From NCBI RefSeq assembly GCF_026212465.1, contig NC_080049.1, positions 6,171,515 to 6,235,514 of the forward strand: a stretch of DNA of 64,000 nt, read 5' to 3'. Source of the DNA: Amaranthus tricolor (Eukaryota > Streptophyta > Magnoliopsida > Caryophyllales > Amaranthaceae). This document shows positions 47,461 to 59,097 of the stretch, piece after piece. How positions within the stretch are numbered: the stretch's first letter is position 1; every line of letters begins with the position of its first letter. The translations under genes were made by a program, and so were the position numbers. The notes beneath the pieces were generated by a model. That model did no database searches. It saw only the letters and a list, made by a program, of their open reading frames with translations, and had not been told where the DNA came from.

Positions 47461-50400
47461 TTCCATTTGCATATTGATTAGTCATTGATTGAAACTAGGC
47501 TTGTTAATATTTGATCTCAATCGAAATTGATCAAAAATTAAATTGCAAACTAGTGGGTTGTAATTCAGAAAATTTAATCTATAAATTGAAAATGACTTGA
47601 TCCGAAAAATTTTTTAAAAATAAAACAAGATGAAACGTTATCGAATCGAATATATATTTTTGACCCGTTTTTAGTTTGTCATTATTTTCAGCTACATGTC
47701 ATCATTTATAAGTTACACATCATTATTTTCAGTTCTACATCATCATTTTGAGCTAAAACTCATTTAACCAATATATATATTTTGAGTCATTATTAGTTTT
47801 TTTATTGTAGCCTTAAATTGGGTGTATTGGTATTTTTTTTAAAAGAAAATACTTTCCTTAAAAATAAAAAATTATATTGAAACATACATAAAAGATTTTT
47901 TTAAATAGTTGACCTGTCGAGTTGATATAAACTTGACACAAACCCAATAAGACCTGATATAAAACTGACTCGGCTTGAAATTGACCCAATAAAAAATGAT
48001 TCAACCTATATGTACCAGGTCTGATTAACTGTTTTAGCAGGTCTTATTTTAACATAAACTGTCCTTACTTTCCTCAACTTTAATATCCTACTTAGCTTCT
48101 TTTTTTTTCATGGCCGTTCTTAAGGATAATTTTGAGGTGTAACTGCATAGGGCCCAGCTTATGAAGGGGTTCAATTTGAGTTAATCCTTGTAATCAAATT
48201 AGTATTTGCATAAGTAGCATTTAGTATGAATCAAACTTGCAGCATTAGGATTCTTAGTTAAGCGCATGACCACGGACCTTTTTTATTTTTTGTCTAGGAC
48301 CCAAAAATTGTCGAAAACGTGAGGTAATTCTTTTCCTTTGATTATTCATGGAATCTTTGAGCAAAACTTGACCAATGGATCATTTTACGAATATAATGAA
48401 TGTTGAACTTATAATACCTATTATATTGTTGTCAAGACACAAGACTGATTGAATATATATGACACCGGAATTATTATAATAGAAACTAGTGGCTAGTTAT
48501 CGATGGGAATGTAGAACAAATAGGTTACCGACACAACATGTAATAGAGACAACATGGACAATAACACAATACAATTCTCTAAGACAATACCGAAAGCACT
48601 TATAGATGAAAGGATAGAATATTTGAGCAGAAGATTTAGGATTTGACCCTTATTAAGTGTAGATATCAGTTGAGATTGTCCTTTACTTTTACATTTTATA
48701 GTATATAGTTTATTAATTTTAACTCTATTTATTTTATTTTAGTTTAGTAAATAAATGATAATAAAAGATAATATATAAATTGTAGCAAGTTTAAAATATT
48801 ATGTATTTATCAAATTTGTTGATGTAACAAAGTTTAAGTTTTTATGACTATTTTAAATGTATTGTGTTTTTAAAATTTTTGGATAGAGTAATTAGAGACA
48901 TCTTATATATGTTCTAGACTTTTAATAATCTCTCGACTACCTGTGACTGTGTGATTGTTCTTGATCTTTATCTTTTACAATTTACTTTTACACTCATTTT
49001 TTGTCTAGTTATTTTATTTATATGTTTTCAGTTATTCTAGTTTTATGTTTAAGGACCAAGCATGAGCAGTTAGATGTCGGCCTGAACATTCAGCTTTACT
49101 CGGTCCTTTTTGTTGTAGGAACCTCTTTTTTTGAAGATTTTCAATAGATCTTTCTTGAGTCGAGGAACTCCTTAGCCGCATTCTCATTTATAAGTATGGG
49201 TTACCTCTTCCCTTCCCTCCCAAACCCGTGTATAATAATTTCCTATTAACGGAGTATATTGATATGAATACAGTTATTTCTAAACAATAAAAGTCAATAA
49301 AGATATCCTCATCACTTTTTTTTAAGAAAATGTCATAATATGAATAAATCTTGAGTTAAAGGAAAGTTCATTCTCATCATATCATTTTAATGGGAATGTG
49401 CGATACATATGATGTTTTGAAGAGATATAGAAGACAGATTATAGATATATAGATATTTTTTGCTCTTATTTTTTACTTTCATAATATTCACTATGTTTTT
49501 CGTTTAGTTTAATTAAACTAAGTTTACGTACTCCATTACATTTAGTTTATTTAATCTAATTGAGTTCGATTATTCACTATTAAAAAAATACAAGTCTTTT
49601 GAGCATCTAAAAAGAGGAAACATTAAACGATTGAGAACCCATTCGGTATTACTGCTATTTTTCTTTTTTTTTATAAGTCATATAATGTGTCTTATAACAA
49701 ATGAAAAATAAATCAAATTTATTGATGACATAATAATTTTGATAAATGATAAAGAAAACGCGAAACCCATTTTTTTCAGGTTTTTATTTATAGTTTTTAG
49801 TTTTCAACTGAAAATATACAACAAATGGGCCTTAACCTAAACTAGAAAACTTCAGTAACAACATTAAGAAACTAGGTAAAAACATTGAATCAATTTTTTT
49901 AAAGCCCCGATTCATGCAGTCTTATAAGGGATTTGTTGTAGCTTACCATTTTTACTTTTCAAACAAATTTAAATTGAACATATTTCAAGTGTATTTTCAA
50001 AGAAAACGTAGACTTTGGGAGGAAGTTATGGAAATTCGGTATGTTCTCTCTCAAATCCATACAAAGTTAAAATTTTCATATTCATCACCTAACCACTATC
50101 TATAACGGGTAAAATTTTCATATTCACGTCTGCTCATTTAGTTATGCATTCAAACTCATCTCAACTGGGTAACCCATCATGGGTGATGGGTATACCCACA
50201 TTAACCATCCTCATCACTCCAATTTCGTGCTATATGCTTCATAAAATCGCATTTCTTTACAAATTTAATTGTCTACCTAAATTTAATTAAAACATACAAT
50301 TTAATAAAATAAAATTATCGTTAAACGCAAAAAAAATTAAATAAAATTATCTTTCTTAATTATTTGTCAATATTGTTTAATAAAATATACAAAATCGAAT

Positions 50401-50555
50401 AGGATTTTTCATATCCGTATCAACTGGAACTATTTTAGACAACAAGTGAAGTAACTTTACAACAAGTTGGAAATGTAACCCCTTTAATTTCTTTTCGATG
50501 TTTAACATACGTAAATATTTTGCCATTAACTTTTATATTTATATGCGTTTTTTTA
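47461..50555. other. long intergenic stretch, no gene seen
   Basis: About 3 kb of AT-rich DNA. The frame 49914-50105 is not supported. GGGTAACCCATCATGGGTGA near 50166 is a short palindromic motif of unknown meaning. Confidence 0.5.
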
Positions 50556-50560
50556 GAGTC

Positions 50561-50874
50561 TGTTGAATAGCTCAAATTAGACAGGGAATGGTTGTAATTT
50601 CATTCATTCAATGTGTCCTTTTTGGTGCACCAAGCATTACATATATATAGGGAGATTGAGTACAAAGCTTACCCAATCACAAGACACCATTCATTCATAT
50701 GTACAAGGGACCACTAGGAGAAAAGGAATAAACCAAGGACAAAAAAGGAATCTCAGAAAGAAAGGACAGCAGAAGTAGTGCAGCATGGTTGTACACATAT
50801 AACAACACACACAGCACAATAGTGATGGGAGAGTACACATGTCAGGATGCACACACACACACCTTCTGTTAATA
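50561..50874 (-). repeat. 3' LTR of the copia element
   Basis: 314 bp, from TGTTGAATAGCTC to CTTCTGTTAATA on the + strand. It contains a short ATATATATA at the point where the partner LTR carries the large AT expansion. Confidence 0.93.
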
Positions 50875-50884
50875 CCCCCATTCA
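50875..50884 (-). promoter_or_regulatory. polypurine tract of the copia element
   Basis: GAATGGGGG on the - strand, directly beside the 3' LTR and just after the end of the pol frame; it would prime plus-strand DNA synthesis. Confidence 0.75.
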
Positions 50885-50885
50885 A

Positions 50886-53800
50886 GTTGGGAGTGGATGA
50901 GGATCAGAAGCTTCCAACTTGTGTAACAGGTGATGACGCTGAGTAACAGGAAGGAATTTGGTGAATATGTCAGCCATCTGTTCTTTAGAGGACACATATT
51001 GAGGTTGAATGATGCTAGATTTATGCTTCTCACGAATGAAGTGACAGTCCACTTCTATATGCTTGTTCTTTCATGTTGGACAAGGTTTGCAACAATAGAC
51101 AAGGCACCTTTGTTGTCACACAGCAAAAGAGTAGGATCAGTCTGAGAAATGCCAAGGTCCCTAAGGAGTTGAATGAGCCATAGGACTTCACATGTGGTAA
51201 GGACCATAGCACGATATTCGTCCTCAGTAGAGCTTCTTGCCACTACAACTTGTTTCTTCGATTTCCAGGATATAGCAGAATTGCCTAGAAGAATACAAAA
51301 ACCTGTGGTGGACTTTCTAGACATAGGACATCCCGCCCAATCACTATCACAATAGGCAATCAGCTTGGCTTTAGAATTGAAAGCAAAAAGTATACCCTGA
51401 GATGAATTGCTTTTTAAGTACCTCAAAACTCGTTTAGCAGCTTGCATGTGTACAGTGGTTGGCTGGTGCATAAATTGATTGAGAGTATACACAACAAATG
51501 AAATATCTAGGCGTGTCAAGGTGAGGTAAATCAGTTTGCCTATGAGTTGTTGATAGCCAGGTATGTAAGGTAGAGGGTCACCACTAGTGAGAGTAAGTTT
51601 GATGTTAGGGTCTAGTGGAAGTTTAAGGGGTTTAGATGACAACATTTTGTATTCTTCGAGGAGGTCTATGGTGTATTTGAACTGGGAGAGAAAGATGCCA
51701 TGGGAAGATCTGTCAACCTCAATCCTTAAGAAATATATTAAAGGACCAAGATCTTTCATGTGGAATGTAGAGGAAAGGGATTTTTTGGTGTTAGTAATTG
51801 TGTTCGAGTCACTGCCAACCATCAAAAGATCATAAACATAAACAAGTATGACAGTGTGATGGTTGGCTTAATGTTTTGTAAAGAGAGAGTGGTCACTGTG
51901 ATATTGGTTGAATCCACAAGTGTGTAGGGCATAGGAGAGTTTTTGAAACCATTGTCTAGGGGCCTGTTTAAGGCCATACAGAGATTTTTGAAGCTTGCAT
52001 ACTTTGAGGGGAGAAGTAGGAGCAGCTTGAATGGAAATGGGTAGACTAGGCCCTTGGTAACCGTTGGAAAACTTCATATACACATTTTCATCAAGATCCC
52101 CATGAAGGAAAGCATTTTTTACATCCATTTGAGACACTTGCCAATCATCGATTGCTGCAACAACAAGGAGAGCTCTAACAGTTGTCAATTTTACAACTGG
52201 AGCAAAGGTCTCCACATAATCAATGCCATAATTTTGTTTGTTGCCTAGGACTATTAGTCTAGCCTTGTGACGTTCAATGCTCCCATTTGGAAGGTACATG
52301 GTTTTGTAAAGCCATTTGTTACCAATGGCTTTCAGGGAGAAGGTCATTGATTATCCAGGTAAGGTTCTCCTCTAAAGCAGAAAGCTCTTCATTCATTGCT
52401 TGTACCCAGTGAGGGTGTTTGATGGCTTCAAGAAAGGTAGTAGGGTCAGATTTGTGTTGAAGTTGGACCATGAAGCAATGGAACTGAGGGTTCACAGGAG
52501 TAGTGGTGGAGTAGGCTATAGGGGTAACATAATCTTTCAGCCAAGCAGGTGTTGATCTTGATCTGTCCAAACGTCTCAGGATGGGGTTGATGGGAGAATC
52601 AGGAGAAGGGGATTGATTATCCACACAAGGTAAGGCTGAGGGTGGTTCAGTAGGTGGGGAATGAGGAGGTTTAGAAGGGGGTTCAACATGTGGTGGATCA
52701 GTACTAGTATCATCATCAAAAGAGTCCTCCCACACTGCTGATGGTTGTATGGAGTGGTCTGTGGAGCAGGGTATTAATTGTTGAAGTTGGGTTGGAGTGA
52801 AAGTGTAGGGGAATACATGCTCAAACCATTTGATGTCCCTAGACACAAATGTTTGCTTGGTTAGAAGGTTTAAAAGTTTTTAGCCCTTTTGGATAGCTGG
52901 GTACCCAAGGAACACACAGGGCACACCTCTGGGATTCATTTTATCATTGTTGTGGGCTGGATTATAAGCAAGAGTTAGACACCCAAAAGGTTTGAGGTGA
53001 CTATATGATGGTTTTTTATTATGAAGGGTTTCATATGGAGTTTTGTTGTGCAGGATGGTGGTAGGGAGTCTGTTCATAAGGTAAGCATTGGTGAGCACAC
53101 AATCACCCCAGTAGGATTTTGGCAAACCAGCTTACATTCTTAAGCATCTTGCCATTTCAAGGACATTCCTATGTTTTCTTTTACACCTTCCATTTTTCTG
53201 TGCCCTATCAACACTGGTAGTCTGATGTATTATCTCATGTGTATCATACAGAGACTTACAATGAGAGTCCTCAAACTCCAAGGCATTATCTGATCTCACA
53301 ATCTTCATCCTCTTTGCAAATTGAGTATTGGCCAATGTGACAAATTTTTGTAAGGCAACAAATGAATCAGACTTTTGCTTAAGCAAGGTTACCCGAATCT
53401 AATTTGTGCTACCATCTTGCACATTTGCAGCCATCTTGTGGTTTCTGTTCCTTCCCCAAATCTGATTTATGCAACCCATTCTTGAGTTGCCTTCTTTCCC
53501 TCTAAATTGTGGTGGAATGCCATTTAGGATAGCCTACAACTGTCCAACATCTGTCTTTCATGTACCCTTTGACACCACACGGAATGCCATTTAGGATAGC
53601 CTACAACTGTCCAGCATCTGTCTTTCATGTACCCTTTGACACCACACGCACTGCACACTACCACATCAGCTCCATTTCTACCGTACATGGTAGAGGATTC
53701 CATAGGTGCCTTTATAGAGTTCAGTATATTTCTTTGGGATTCTTCTTGCTGAAGAGAGCTGCAAGCAAAATCCACTATAGGTAAAGGAGTTATCATAAGC

Positions 53801-54404
53801 AGTTGGCTTCTCAAGCCTCATAGCTTTCATCCAGTTCATTCAAGCACTGAAATAGTCTTTTTTTTTCTTCCTTTTGTTGTTCAAAGGCAGTTAAGAACTT
53901 ATTCACATCTTCATTTATTTATGTGATTGGTGGGAACTGATCCAATGATTCAAGTTCCTCCCATATACTCTTTAAAGCAGTGTAGTATTCATTGATTGAT
54001 GAGGAACCTTGCTTGGTCTCATACAACTCTTAATTGAGTTTATACTTTAGAGATCCATTTGAGATTGAAAACCTCCTTTTAAGGTACATCTAGATTTCTC
54101 TAGCAGAAATCATATACATGATAGTTTGCTTGATTGGCTCACATATAGACCTCATTATCCAACCTATCACAGTGTCATTGCAAGTATCCCAAAGATTTCC
54201 TGTGATTTTTTCTGTCTCATCCTTAATCACTGTTCCATTTATAAAACCAAGCTTTCTTTTGGATGAAAGAGCTATCTACATAGACCTCTTAGACCTCTTC
54301 CACCTTCTGTAATTGCTGATATCAGTGAGTTTGTCAACATTCACTGTGTTGAGGCCATCTGACCCATGTAAGTATAAGGGGTTTTGTGGATTCATTTTTT
54401 TCAT
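50886..54404 (-). pseudogene. copia gag-pol polyprotein remnant
   Basis: In - strand order: gag start (MNPQNPLYLHGSDGLN, 54395); a zinc knuckle (CSACGVKGYMKDRC, about 53650) whose His position is Tyr; then an integrase C-terminal half (RSDNALEF, KRKHRN, YWGD, 53386-52880); reverse transcriptase (ARLIVLG, DVKNAFLHG, SLYGLKQAPRQW); and RNase H ([23 protein letters not shown]). Breaks: the protease and the front of integrase appear deleted (only ~150 bp separate zinc knuckle and integrase core); in-frame TAA at about 53132 and 51868; a frameshift near 51070; and a 67-bp tandem duplication next to the zinc knuckle. Two catalytic positions are altered: the RT YVDD box reads YVYD, and the integrase Glu is Lys. 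It cannot mobilise itself. Confidence 0.93.
53514..53647. repeat. 67-bp tandem duplication in gag
   Basis: 53514-53580 and 53581-53647 are head-to-tail copies starting GGAATGCCATTTAGGATAGC with one A/G mismatch. The unit is not a multiple of three, so it shifts the gag frame next to the zinc knuckle. The single difference suggests a recent duplication. Confidence 0.93.
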
Positions 54405-54512
54405 TAAAAATACTGAAGCAAATAAGAGGATAAAAAGAAGAAGGTAAGATAGAAAAAAGATACGAGGAGGAAAGATAGGAGAAAAAAGAAGGATCAGGTT
54501 TTGGGACTCATG

Positions 54513-54524
54513 GCTCTGATACCA
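54513..54524 (-). promoter_or_regulatory. tRNA-iMet primer-binding site of the copia element
   Basis: TGGTATCAGAGC on the - strand, immediately downstream of the 5' LTR, matches the plant initiator-methionine tRNA 3' end used by most copia elements. Confidence 0.92.
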
Positions 54525-55427
<903 letters not shown>

Positions 55428-55432
55428 GAGTC

Positions 55433-56470
55433 CAGTCGCTTAATTTCAACTAACTGGGTTTGTTTTGATCAGCTAATGAAGTAACTTTAAGTTGGAATTG
55501 AAACCCTCTTAAATTCTTTTTAATGTATTTAATGGACTCCTTTAATTTTTTTAATTAATATAATTTTTATGATATAATTATCATTTTATAATAACTTGTT
55601 GATAATATATCGTACATGGATGATACGATATTATATTGTTTGAGTCAAATTCAAGAAACTAAAAAAAGGTCCGATGAATTTGGCTTTTAACTAAATTGAT
55701 CCATTTATCGTGATTCTATATCTTTTACCTTTATGTTTACTTCTTGCCTATTGTAAAATTTGGACATAATAAACGTTGTCATCTTTTTTAATGTGTTGTC
55801 AATTTTTTTTTATTTACCTTAGACTCAAACTCTAACACACTAAACAAAACTTTTCTAATTCAATCACAATTGATTATTTGTTAATCAAAGCAATATGAAA
55901 AGTAAAATCACATTATAAATGTCCACATAAATAATTTTGTGTAAAATTTCAGAAAATTTTCTTAATTTAATAATTTTTTAAAATTAGTTATAACTTTAAA
56001 TACCCATTTCGCAGATGTTTAAAAGTAGGGGACTCGATGCACAGTCAATGAGCTAGGGGTCCATGGGTCAAATTCTTAATTAATATTTGATGTCATTGTA
56101 AATACAATCTTAAATTTATCAAATTTTTATTTAAAAAATACAAAAAACATTTTTTTTTAAAAAAAATGGCGATATGGCACATTTTGTGCGACTATATCTC
56201 GTGCAGTTGGCTGTTTTGTGTGATTTGACTATTTTTCAAAAATAATTATTTTTTATTTTTTGTACAAAATTTATCTAAAATTAATAGACAACAATTTAAA
56301 AGTGTCTAGTATATTTACGAAAAATCATGTGGGACGTGTGTTTAAGTTAAATAAGCATGAAGAATTGATTAAATCAAAGATTTTTAAACTTAGAAAAAGT
56401 TTTAATTTTATGAAAAAATTAGGGCCATATAATAAAAAGAAATGACAAATAAGAAGCTGGTATATTTTTT
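55433..56470. other. intergenic with a degenerate GTCGCAC motif
   Basis: No gene is seen. At 56165-56235, GGCACATTTTGTGCGAC and GTGCAGTTGG...TGTGTGATTTGAC look like a decayed form of the MULE-family palindrome, just outside the non-autonomous element that starts at 56471. Confidence 0.5.
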
Positions 56471-56571
56471 GGGTATTACTAAAGTTCGTCACCCTTTTCA
56501 TTTTATCGTCACCCCTTCTAATAAAATTACGAATTTGCCCTTGGACTTTAAAAAATTACGAATTTGCCATT
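56471..56571 (+). repeat. left TIR of the non-autonomous MULE
   Basis: GGGTATTACTAAAGTTCGTC at the end, then blocks parallel to 4668-4769 in the same order and spacing. Confidence 0.88.
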
Positions 56572-56593
56572 GTTCTTCTTCTTCTTCTTCTTC

Positions 56594-56625
<32 letters not shown>

Positions 56626-56699
56626 TAAATAACAATAACTTAAAAAATAAATTAATTAAACAAAAGAAATTTTATAAATCAAAATTAAAAAAAAAATTG

Positions 56700-56796
56700 A
56701 TACCAGTCGCACAAAAAGTGCGACTATACCTAGGTTGAGTCGCACAAAAAGTGCGACTCCACCTATGTACAGTCGCACTTTTTGTGCGACTGGTAT
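56700..56796. repeat. GTCGCAC palindrome cluster
   Basis: Outer arms 56700-56725 and 56771-56796 (ACCAGTCGCACAAAAAGTGC core) are inverse complements. The 45-bp centre holds a third GTCGCACAAAAAGTGCGAC unit. The loop is AAAAA here, where the large MULE has AAAAC. Confidence 0.93.
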
Positions 56797-56854
56797 TAGT
56801 TTTTTATTTTTGTAAAAATTTTTTTTATTAATTTTTTTTATATTATTATTGTTG

Positions 56855-56888
<34 letters not shown>

Positions 56889-56935
56889 GTATACATAAGA
56901 AATTTTAAGGGAGAATTCCAAAAGCCAATTTACTA

Positions 56936-57214
56936 ATTGAGCTTTTTTGAGCATTGTAAATGTAAATTAATTAATTGTACTCAATTCACCATATGGAAAA
57001 TTATAATTGAGCTTTTTTGAGCATTGTAAATGTAAATTAATTAATTGTAATCAATTCACCATATGGTAAAACTATAATTGAGCTTTTTTGAGCATTGTAA
57101 ATGTAAATGAATTAATTGTAATCAATTCACCATATGGGAAAACTATAATTGAGCTTTTTTGAGCATTGTAAATGTAAATTAATTAATTGTAATCAATTCA
57201 CCATATGGGATACT
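56936..57214. repeat. four tandem ~70-bp repeats
   Basis: Units start at 56936, 57006, 57077 and 57148 (ATTGAGCTTTTTTGAGCATT...) and differ by a few bases. Each contains TTGAGCTTTTTTGAGC and ATTAATTAATTGTA. They lie centrally between the two palindrome sites, where the large MULE has its genes. Confidence 0.93.
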
Positions 57215-57249
57215 AAAAGTCTGAATTTGAATCTACATAGATTTTTTAA

Positions 57250-57298
57250 GCATTATTATTATTATTATTATTATTACAATAATAATACTAATAATAAC

Positions 57299-57359
<61 letters not shown>

Positions 57360-57360
57360 T
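57250..57360. repeat. ATT/AAT microsatellites
   Basis: About eight ATT units, then more than twenty AAT units, inside the non-autonomous MULE. Open frames here (poly-Tyr, poly-Asn) are artefacts. Confidence 0.95.
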
Positions 57361-57398
57361 AAATAAAATTAATAATAATTTTTTTTAAAAAAAAAATA

Positions 57399-57460
57399 CC
57401 TACCAGTCGCACAAAAAGTGCGACTATACCTACAGTCGCACTTTTTGTGCGACTGGTAGG
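57399..57460. repeat. GTCGCAC palindrome (27-bp perfect arms)
   Basis: Arms 57399-57425 and 57434-57460 are inverse complements around an 8-nt loop, containing GTCGCACAAAAAGTGCGAC. Confidence 0.94.
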
Positions 57461-57494
57461 TTTTTTTTTTAAAGAAAAATTATTATTAGTTTTA

Positions 57495-57506
57495 TTTATA
57501 TTATTA

Positions 57507-57577
<71 letters not shown>

Positions 57578-57586
57578 GTTATTATT

Positions 57587-57625
<39 letters not shown>

Positions 57626-57686
57626 TTATTTTTTTTTTGTTTTAATTATTATATTTAATTTCTTTTTTTAAATATTTTTATTATTA

Positions 57687-57727
<41 letters not shown>
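57495..57727. repeat. long (ATT)n microsatellite
   Basis: Interrupted ATT repeats covering most of this interval; the poly-Leu frame across it is an artefact. Confidence 0.95.
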
Positions 57728-57728
<1 letters not shown>

Positions 57729-57747
57729 AATAAGAAAATTTATGTCC

Positions 57748-57850
57748 AGTGGCATAGTTGTAATTTTTTAAATTTCAGGAGCAAATTCGTAATATCATTA
57801 GGGAGGGAGTGGCGATAAAATGAAAAGGATGGCGAACTTTAAGAATCGGG
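57748..57850 (-). repeat. right TIR of the non-autonomous MULE
   Basis: Inverse complement of 56471-56571 with mismatches. It contains ATTTTTTAAATTTCAGGAGC and GGAGTGGCGATAAAATGAAA, as in the right TIR of the large MULE. Confidence 0.88.
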
Positions 57851-58861
57851 TATTTTTTTTGTCACATTCTTTCCTAATCTATCAACATGATGTTGATCTA
57901 AACAAGTGTCAAAATTAAATCAAGTACAATTTACTTTTCCGTCCCACTTAGTGATATTTTTTCTGATAATTTGTTATTATATTGATTATAAGTATTTTAG
58001 AAGGAGTGAATATAAGGGTGATTGATTTTTATCCATAACACTTGTACAAATTATCTTATAGGACAATAGGAGTAGTAGTATATTTGCTTTTTACATGCAG
58101 TATTGTCGGCCTAAGGTGCATGGCCAAACATTACATACTATTCCTATTTCTCGGTCAAACAATTTAGGAGTACATTTCAGTATTTTACTTAGAATGATTG
58201 ATCTTTTTGTCTTGTAAATGGTATCAAATGCTGACAAAAAGAGACCCACACTTATAGTACACCAAAGCTATTTTACAAATTAGAGATTGCAAATAAGCAC
58301 TACTTGATTAAAATAACTGATTTGATAATTAATTTTATGATTTAATTTGAATAATTAATTTTGAACATATTATTAAAAGTAACTTGTTCAAAATTAGTTT
58401 ACTCATATTTCATAAAATCTTTGGGCTTTTCAATTTCCTTTTTTTTGGTTCAAATATAATATTTAGGGCTTTTTAATTATTGGTGAGTTGTTTCTTTTAT
58501 AGAGCGGACGATTTGAACCTTATTAGACATGATTTAATTTATGTATGATGCTATTTACAAAATTGTGGGTCTTTTAATAATATTTGTATTTATTGGCCCT
58601 TAGATTAAAATCTTTGTTAACTTAATTAATAAAACAACAATACGAGATTATAATAACTTAATCTTAAGGTAAATTTAAGTTACATTTCTTATTAATTCAA
58701 TCAAGAATACGATAATATGAGATTAGAATTAATTAGATTAGCCAATTAATTAGACAATAACATAATTTGACATGATCTCGTTATGACCCATGTTCCATGA
58801 ATAATAAGTGCAAATTGACATTCATGTGAAATAATAACAATTCCTAATAACTTAATCACGA
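57851..58861. other. intergenic, no gene seen
   Basis: AT-rich with no supported feature. Confidence 0.5.
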
Positions 58862-59097
58862 ATTCTTGTGAAAGACCATCTCTAATTGGTTCAACTCATT
58901 ATATATTTATTGAAATATTATAAGTTAAAATTAAAAATAATGTAAGTAGACATTTAAGATATTGTAAGTAGGCATTAAGGATATAATAAGTAAACATCAA
59001 GAATAATGTAAGTAAGCATTAAAAATACGATAAGTAGACATTAAGTTTAAATGGGTCGACTCTAAAAGACGTCTCACAAATAGACGGTCTCTCAAGA
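58862..59097. mobile_element. possible MITE with internal minisatellite
   Basis: CTTGTGAAAGACCATCTCT at the left is mirrored by TAGACGGTCTCTCAAGAG at the right. Between them (58937-59045) are about five units of 20-24 bp like AATGTAAGTAGACATTAAG. The target duplication is unclear. Confidence 0.55.

Larger units (their letters stand above)
56471..57850. mobile_element. 1.4-kb non-autonomous relative of the 6.5-kb MULE
   Basis: TIRs of about 101-103 bp (56471-56571 and 57748-57850) share with the large MULE the blocks CACCCTTTTCATTTTATCG-like, ACGAATTTGCC and AATTTCAGGAGCAAATTCG. Flanks TATATTTTTT and TATTTTTTTT match at 9 of 10. The interior has two GTCGCAC palindromes, four ~70-bp tandem repeats and very long ATT/AAT runs, and no coding sequence. 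It is either a deletion derivative or a parasite of the same transposase. Confidence 0.9.

Noticed and set aside
56936..57214. CRISPR-like spaced repeats
   Set aside because: The repeats are contiguous tandem units without unique spacers, in a plant transposon.
56442..57671. Open frames rich in Tyr, Asn or Leu runs
   Set aside because: Products of ATT/AAT/TTC microsatellites inside the non-autonomous MULE.
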